From NCBI GenBank assembly GCA_030524715.1, contig JAUNGB010000001.1, positions 1 through 64,000 of the forward strand: a DNA stretch of 64,000 nucleotides, written 5' to 3'. The notes under the pieces were generated by a model. The model did not search any database. It was given only the letters and a program-made list of their open reading frames with translations, and was not told the DNA's origin. The position numbers and the translations under genes were made by a program. Shown here piece after piece: positions 31,191 through 40,100 of the stretch (position 1 is the stretch's first letter; every line of letters starts with the position of its first letter). The stretch is from Eubacteriales bacterium. GTDB lineage: Bacteria > Bacillota > Clostridia > Lachnospirales > Lachnospiraceae.

Positions 31191-34100
31191 TTATGCATTC
31201 TGGATCTGCCTTTGTTTCTTTTTCCGATGATAAGTATATCCTGCTGCCCCGGCGCCCGCGCCGGTAAGACCGATCACCGCCGCCACAGCCGCACCATGGT
31301 CCTTTTTTGGCACATAAACACCGGTGGCCTTCATGGTATACTGTTTCGGACCGCTGTTTTCCTTCCCCTCTCTTTCATAGGTGGAAATCAGGCGCACACC
31401 TTCCTCTTCAGGAAAATAGGCGCTTCCCTCATAAGTTATCGTACAGTCGCTTACTTTTTTTCTCCCAGTGACGGTTGCCCTCCGGCATAGGACACCATTT
31501 TCATCCGCATAGGCTTCCCCATCCCACCGGGCCGCTTCAACCGTATAATCCTCCGGCCTGGCCTCAATCAGGGAGAGCAGCTGGGCTTCGTATCCGGTAA
31601 AGTTTGGTTCGTCTCCGCTTACTTTAAAGACCTGGCTCCCGATCCAGTAGCCATCCAGTCCATACTCGTGGAAGATAACCGGAAAGGAAAAGGTATCGTC
31701 CCAGCGTTCATCCCCAAATGTCTGGTCGGAAATCTCAGCGATTGTTTCCATTACCTGTCCAGTACCCTCGTCCGTCACCGTCACTTTAATCCGTGACGGG
31801 ATCACGTCTTTGGCCTCAACCGCCTCGTAAAACACCTCCTCGCTGACTGGCACCTCATGGGCCGGAATCACAGTCTTCACCTTCTGGGTTTCCATCAGAC
31901 GGTAGATATTCCCGTCCCGGTCAATTTCTTCCTCCGGCGTTACCTCTGCCTTTCCGTCAAGAAACGGATTCGTGGCAATCTCAAGGGTACGTCCGGCTTT
32001 CCCGGCCCCCTGCTCCTCAACCACCTCTGTCCGGATCTCGGAGAGACGGTATTTCGTTCCGTCTCTCTCAATCTCCTTTTTAAACATCTTTTCCGCTTCG
32101 TCGGAATCGGGGTTTTCTGTGGTATACTGGTGCTCCTCATAGATGTTTTCAATCACATCATCCGCCGCCTCCGCCTTCATCGTGGGCGTGCCGAGCGCCA
32201 GGACCGCCAGCAGTAAAAATAATCCTGCTTTCATGCTGCCCTTTGACTTCCTGTGCTTTTTTCTCCGGTGATACAGGAAGAAGGAAATCAGGCAGACTGC
32301 GGACGCTGCCCAGGCTGCAAACAGCAGGGCAAGACGGCTGGTATCCCCGGTCTTTGGTGCATGGGTAAGCTCCCCAACCGTCAGATCACCCTCACCGTTC
32401 CTTTTGGCCTCATAGCTGGCCGTGATGGTCCCGTAATGCTTCTGGTCCGTAATGGTGTTGTCACCGATGATACTGCCGTCCTCAAACACCGTAAAGGAGA
32501 AGACCGTCTCATTCCGGTCATAGCCTTCCGGCGCTGTCAGCTCCTTAAAGTGGTACTCTCCCGGAGCTGGAACCGGGAAATACACCTTACCGTTTTCATC
32601 ACTGATACCAGTAAAGATTCTGTTTCCGTCCCGGTCCGTGACTTCAATCTCCGCCCCAGGCAGTTCCTCTGCCGTGGTTACATCCACTTTGGAGATGATC
32701 ATTTCTGTTTCCTTGTAGTTCTCCATAGTTGTGTCCCCCTCTATGGTGCCGTTTTCCGTTACCGTAAACTCATGAAGCACCCCGTTTAGATAGTACCCCC
32801 TGGGCGCTTCGGTCTCCTTAAATGTATAGACCCCTTTTGACGGCTTCTTAAACCGGATCACACCTGCCTCATTGGTTATCCCTTCTGTGTAAACGCTGCC
32901 GTCCGGTCCGTAAACGGTTATCCTGGCCCCGGCAAGTTTCTGACCGGTCCTGCCGTCAATCTTATAAAGCTCCATATACTCCGCCGAGGGTTTCGGTTTG
33001 TCCGGAGTGCCTCCGCCGCCACCGGAATGGGTGATTTTATAGTTCTTCACCACAAATTCCTGCAGCGCTTCCATGTCCTTCACTTCGATTTCCTGCGGCT
33101 CCATCTTCTTATATCCGGACGGGGCCTTCACCTCACGTACCGTATACCGCCCTGTTACAAGGTTCTTAAAGTGCTCTGCCTCACCGTCCTTAGAAGTCCA
33201 TTCCCGGATCACCGCACCGTCCAAATTTCGTACCAGCTGGAGAACCGCACCACCTAAAAGATTTCCAGTGTTTCCGCTGGTCTTTTCTATCTCCACCTGA
33301 ATCGGCTGGTTCTTCACGTCAAAATGCTGGAGAGCCTGGTTTGGAAGGATTTCAATTACCATATCCTTCATAGACGCATACCCGTCCGGTGCCTGCACTT
33401 CCCGGATCGTATATATTCCGGCCGGCAGACCTTTTAAGATAAGCGGCCCTGCCTCGGACTTCCACTCCTTTATGACGGCCTCCTCTTTCGTCCCCGCAGC
33501 CTTGATAAGCTGGAGGATTGCTCCCGGTACTGCACTGCCGTCAGAAACGTCTGTCTTTTGGAACTCCGTGACGATTTTTTCATTTGCAAGGGTAATTTCC
33601 TGCCTTGCCTCTGTCCCACTCACCTCAAAGGTCAGACTTCCTGTTACAGCATAGCCCTCCGGAGCCGCCAGCTCCTTGATTGTGTAGCTGCCTGCCAAAA
33701 GCCCTTTAAATACTTCCGGGGCTTTTGTGCTCTCCCACTCCTTTATCACCTTTCCGTCTGAATTGCGGATTAACTGGAGCGTCGCACCCGGCAGGGGTTC
33801 CCCTGTTTCCTTGTCCGTTTTCCCTACATCAACCTGGAGTTTCTGGTTGGTGATGGTGATGGTGCGGGTTCCAGGTTCTGCTGTGATCTGGATTTTTACC
33901 GGTTCTTTTAAGAGCAGGTATCCATCCGATGCCTGAATTTCTTCCAACATGTACCAGCCTGATTTTAAGCCGTGGATTACTTCCGGTTCCCCTGTGGTGA
34001 TCCATTTTGCCACTTCATTTCCGCTGTCATCGGCAAGCCGCAGCACAGCCCCTGTTACCGGCTCTCTGGTTTCCTCGTCTAACTTATCTACCATGAGCTC

Positions 34101-37100
34101 TGTCTTACGGTTATCCATCACAAAGGTCTGGAGCTTATAATCTTTGGTGACGGTAAGCTGCATCGGCTCCTGTAGCAGCTGATACCCGTCCGGAGCTTCC
34201 ACCTCCTTTACCAGGTATACCCCGGCAGGCAGCCCGAAAAACTGAATGGTTCCGGTTTCATCCGTCACCCACTCCTTTATAACCTCGCCCGTCTCCTTTG
34301 CAATCAGCTGCATTTTGGCACCCTTTAAAGGCTCCCCGGTTACACGATCCACCTTTTTAATCTCTGTCTTGGTGTCATCGTCAAACATCTCCACCACGGG
34401 AACCTCTTCTGCCGTCATATTCTTCGATACTGTGAAATACACTTTCTCCGCCTCTATGTAACCGTCCGGCGCCTGTGTTTCAATCAGGACATACTTCCCT
34501 TGTGGCAGGCACTCAATCTCATGGGGCGTCCCTGTAGAAATCCAGCCCTCTATCACATCCCCCTCTGTCCGGGTTACGGTTCCGTCCTGATTTACGGTCT
34601 CCGTAACGCTGCGGACTTCCAGCCTGGCTCCAGGCAGCTCCTCCTTTGTTGTCAGCTGCTTCTTGGATACAATGACCTTGTTGGGCGCATCTTCCGCCTT
34701 ATACTGGTATGTCAGTGTCTGATAGCGGTCCGTCTTCACATTAAACTGGAAGTCATGGACCGTTTCGTCAAGCAGATACCCGTCCGGCGCTCCTACTTCC
34801 TGTATCCGGAAATGGTAAAGGCTCACCGCTCCGTCCGTTCCCACCGTCCCAATCGGAGCCGGGGAGCTGACCGCACGCCCGTCTGCGTCTGTGATTAAGA
34901 TGGTTGCCGCATTGGTATCCAGGTTTGACAGCTTAAACCGCGCGCCGGATAACACCTCTTCCGGGTTCCGCACATCGGACTTGATAATCTCAACCTGTCC
35001 TAAGATCAGTTCATTCACAAGCTCAATCCTCTGAATTTCCATCGTATCCACCACCGCAAAGGGCAGCTCTGCCGCCCGCGCATACCCAAATGGGGACTGC
35101 TCCTCCACAAAGTAATAGTTTCCTGCCACCGGCTGGAGAAGCGCATGGGGTTTTAAATCCCCGACTTCAAAGCCTTCCGGTATGATCCCCTCCTTTTCGT
35201 CCTTCCTGGTGTACGTTCCATCCGATCCGGAAATCCAGCGGTCCACCAGGTACTCTGTTTCATATTCCATGGCCGGTATCAGGTTTCCGCTTTCATCTTT
35301 TAATAGATTGCCGTCCGTATCAGTCACATACAAAAGTTTCCCGTCCTGATCCACCATTTGGTGCTTCGCAAGGGTTCCGTCCTCCTTCGCCCGGTAAACT
35401 GCCACCGTGGCTCCGGCAATTTCCTTTCCGCCTGCCACATTCACCTTTGTTAAATAAACCTGGATCGGCTCGTCCGTCATAGTGATGGTCTGCACCTGCT
35501 CCTTAGAGCCAACATCCAGAACCGGCACATAGACCGGGTCCGCTACCATATAGCCGGAAGGAGCTTTCTCCTCCACCAGGACATATTTCCCCACCGGCAG
35601 GTACTCAAATCGCATAGCACCTGTCTCTGTGGTGTAGCAGACAGCCTGGCTGGTTCCCGGAACCGGCTTAATCTCGTAATCATAGGCCGTGTAGCTGTGC
35701 CCTCCCGGTATGGTGACCTGGTGCGCCGTTTTCCTCACCTCGCTCCCGTCATCAGTCTGCCATTCACATACCTTTTTATCCTGCTGATATCGCACGGTCC
35801 CTTTTTCGTCATACTGTACTTCCCCCTTTTCATCCACCTCTGCCTCGTATAAGGCCAGAGACGCCCGGTGGCTGTTATCCATCACCTTCCCGGTACGGGC
35901 ATCTAGCTTGAATACCTCCAATGCCGTGTGGTCGTCTTCCATCACAAATCCCTGCACTTCACCGGTCTCCAGTACAGTGACTTCCACATCCTCCGCCGTC
36001 ACGTAGCCTGCCTTTGTCGGCACCTGCGTTTCCCGTAGGATATAGTCCCCAGGCATGATGTGGTCGATCCAGTGGGGTGTTCCCCCTTCCGAAACCCAGC
36101 TATCTGCCAGAACCGGTTCATCATCCATATCCCGCAAGATTTCCAAATGCCAGCCCCGGTCAGAATCATCATATACCCGGTATGCCTCGTAGAGGGCCAG
36201 GGACGCGCCCGCGATCTCTTTCCTGGAGGTCATATCCAGCTTTGATACCTCGATTTTGGTGTAATCGTCTTCCATCACGTAGGACTGCTTCCCGCTTACA
36301 TCGCGGACAATGATTCCGACTGCCACAGACTGTACATATCCATCAGACAGGGGCGCAGCCGTTTCCTCCAGGATATAAGCTCCCTGCTTCACCCGCGCAA
36401 TTTCATACGCGCCCTGATCTGTCACCCACTCATTTTCAATCCAGGTGACGCCGCCGTCCTTATAATAGATAGGAAGCCCATTCTCGTCCAGCACCGGCTG
36501 CAGGTCCTGGTTGATGGACTGTTTTCCGCCCTCATCCGTATACACATCCACAGACTGGGAGATGATCTTATCCCCATTTTCATTCAGCGGCCAGACAATC
36601 ACGGCTCCGGTCTCATCAGTTACATAGGCCATACCGGTTTCAGAGTCCAGCATACAGAGACGGTTTCCCCAATCGTCTAAACCGTAGAGGATTCCAGTCT
36701 CTTCATCGAGTTCCGTGGGATCGTATTTTAAATCAAAATACCACAAATCCACGGGCGGATTTGCTTCCGCCGTGATATCCCATTCCGTCTGCCCTGCCGC
36801 ATTCGTCCCGGTCTGCCTGATATCTGTATCCACGCCGGTTTCATAAGCCTGGATTCCCGTCACGGAGTCAAACAGATTTCTCTTTACCTTGACACCCTCA
36901 TATTCATGGGCTCCGGTCTTTTTCACCTCCAGCCCTTCATATAATGTGAGTGTTGCATTCTCTACATAGTTCTTCCCCTGGCTTCCAGAAAGACTCTTTG
37001 TCACATACCCAAATCCCGCAAACTCCCCGTTGGGTTTATATTGTAAATCCACATCCCCACGGCTGGATAACTGCTTCTCATCCCCCTCCACACGGTATGT

Positions 37101-40100
37101 AATAATCTCCTCCGGTTTTTCTACCTTGTGTATTTCAATATGTGTAGGGGCATCCTTTACTATGAGCTGGTGCATATCCTCCACCATGGTTTTCCCATCG
37201 GAGCCAATGGGGCGCATGTACTGGTATTTCACGGCCTGCGTCTTTTTCCCCGGGTCGCCGTCCTCATAGTATTCCACCTTGTCGCTGTATACGGTAAATG
37301 CCACAGGTTTGGACTTCACATACCCGTCCGGCGCTTCTATCTCCACAAGGACATAGGCTCCAGCTCCTAACGGCTGGTAAGTTTCCAGGTAGCCGACGCA
37401 CTGCTTTTCCGTGTGCAGGCCCCCATCTTCCCCTTCTATTTCCCCGTCCCGGACCGTTGTATACGCCTTAAAAACGCCTACCTCTGCCCCGGTATAATCC
37501 TGCATGAAAATCTGTTCATTCTCATCATAAAGCGGAATTCCATCCTCACCGAACAGGATATCCCCGCTCCCAGCCACGCCGGATGCGCCGTTGCCGCTGA
37601 TGTCCCGTTTCGCTGCATAAATCTTAAACAGCGCACCATCATGCAGGATATTTTCTCCTGTCTCGGAATCCAGCTTTTCAATCCGCAGCCGGGAACTGTA
37701 AAACTCGTTTTCAAAGTCCTTTCCTGCAAAGGAGATAAAGTTAAAGGCTCCGGCTGCCTCCAGCCCGGCTTCCCGGTTCCCGACATCGCCGTCATCGTTT
37801 ATAATCTCCCCGTACCTGGGGTCTAATACGCTCCATGGAACCAGGGCTTTTGCGTACAGGCGGTCCACAGCCGTTGATTTCCCGGTCATGGTGTCTACGC
37901 CGTCCATTGTCACACCGTAATCCTTTAAATTCCCGTCCCGGTCATAGTAGGTCTCATAATACACGCCGTCCGCGCTGCCGGCATTCTCGCTGATGGAACC
38001 GTAATGGTAATACTTTGCCACCGCCTCATTCTGGCAGTCCCTTCTGCTGTCCGGCTCCAGACCGTACTTGAACACCTCAAAATCACCATCGTTGTTATGT
38101 GCGTAGATGATGTGAGTCTCCTCATTAAACCGGATCTGGTAATGCTCCGTCAGTTCCTCCGGTGTCATGGCCGCGTCATAGAGATACTCTTTCGATGGGA
38201 TCTTATCATGTACCGTGCCGTCTTCGTCCACTTGTGGGACAAAGGGAATCTCAATCTCCTGGGGCGCGTCGATTGCATAGTGCTTCTGCGGGATACCCGT
38301 TGGCTGCTGCTCAACCAGGACATAGATGCCATAAGGCAGCATCCGGCTCTGCCCCCAGTAATCGTCTTTCCCGCCGCCCCGGTTTGCATGTACGGTTGTC
38401 ATGTCGCCGTCCGCATCGTACTTCTCCAAATCCCACTCTATTGCGAGGCCGGATGCAGCGTCAAGATTTTCTTTGAAGAAGGCTTCATAATCATAGCTGC
38501 CGTCTTCTTTTTTCATAAGCTTCCCCGTCTCCTCCAAATCAGAACGCAGGTACAGCTTAAAGAAAAAGCCGGGAAGCGTCTTGGTCTCCTGTGTGCCGTT
38601 ATATCCCCCGAACAGGACGGTAAACGGATCGCGGTGAATCTCATAGGTGTTGTGCTCATAGGAATCCAGGGCGATATCCTTTGTCACCTTGATTGCCTGC
38701 TTAATCACCCGCTCCAGCACAAGGACCGGCTCCTTCCGCGTGCCGGCGTCCTCATAGACCTCATACTGCCCCGGATACAATAACACCGGGAATTTCAAAT
38801 AGGAGCCATCCTCCATTACCGGCTTTGTTGTTGTCACGTTTACAGCTGCCGGGTATCCTGTGATTTCCTCTCCGGTCACCACCCGGTAGGTTCTTACGTG
38901 CATTTCCCCTTCTTTGAATTCCTCGTCCGTGTCCACGTGAACGCTTAACAGACCGTCCCCGGTGACCTGCGTTCTCAATGGAGCCAGTATCTCTTCCGTC
39001 TCAACCACTTCTTCGTTTGTATAAATTGGGACTGCTTCCATCAGGGGGATTTTCTGGCCTTCCCCGTCTAACAGGAACTCCCCTGCCGCATAGGTTTCAT
39101 AAACCGGCGCATAGGCTGTTTTTAACCGGATTTCCCCTTTATCAAGCGCCTCTAAATCCAGTTCCTTTTTCTCCGCCGTAAAGCGGTACCCGTTCTTTTC
39201 ATACTGCCCATCTTCGTAAACAGCATAATAGAAAACGCCTTCGTACTCCTTTCGGATCACTAGGCGCCCGGTGCCGCTTTCATAGAGAACCGGCTGTTTT
39301 GCCAGTGCTTTATAGCCATAGCGGATCTTTGCGTACCAGGTCCCCGCCTCCTCATAGACTGCCTCCACGTCATACGCGTCCCAGAAACTCTCTGAAGCGC
39401 AGAAGGCAAGGATCTCATCAATCATCTTCCCATTTGTTTTCCCGGACAGTTTAAGGAGTTCCCATGGGTAATCCGCCAGCCCGTTCTTATACCCGGAAAG
39501 AGCTAGGGCCCATGAAGTCTCCCACAGGATATAGTCCTCGTCAATGTCTTCCGATTCCTCCAAATCCGGATCGGACGGCTCTTCCCGATCAATGGACGGG
39601 ATATAGACGTTTAATCGGTTCACTGCCGTGACGGTCTGGGTAAGCGCCTTATCAGACAGCACCGGGTTTCCGTCATCGTCCAGCTTTACAATCTTATTTC
39701 CGGTTTCGTCCAACTTGTATTCCCCTCCTTTCGCCGTCTGATAGAGGGTGTTCCCTTGCGCGTCCTTCTTTTCCACCCGCTTTGTGCCGGCTGCCACCTG
39801 CTCCTGTGATGTGGTCTCCTTTGTGGTGACCTCATAGACTTTCGTATCCTCCGGCAGTCCGGACAGCAGGAGATCAAATCCTTTGGTTTCATAATAGTTC
39901 ACCGTGAAATCATAGGAATCCCCCGCCCATTCATTGTACCGGTGGGTAAAACCATCGGTGCAGGCACTTCCTGACGCGGTTAACACGACAGGCTTCCCCT
40001 TCCGGTTGCTTTCAGATAAGTTACTTCCTGTCCTGGATAGCTCATAGCCCTCGGAGCGTGAAACCTCCTCCACGTAATAGCTACCTAAGATAAGCGGCCG

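Noticed and set aside
33000-34600. Repeats within the adhesin as a mobile repeat array
   Set aside because: The periodicity is at protein level (Cna-B domains of about 85 codons) with diverged DNA, which is normal for this family.
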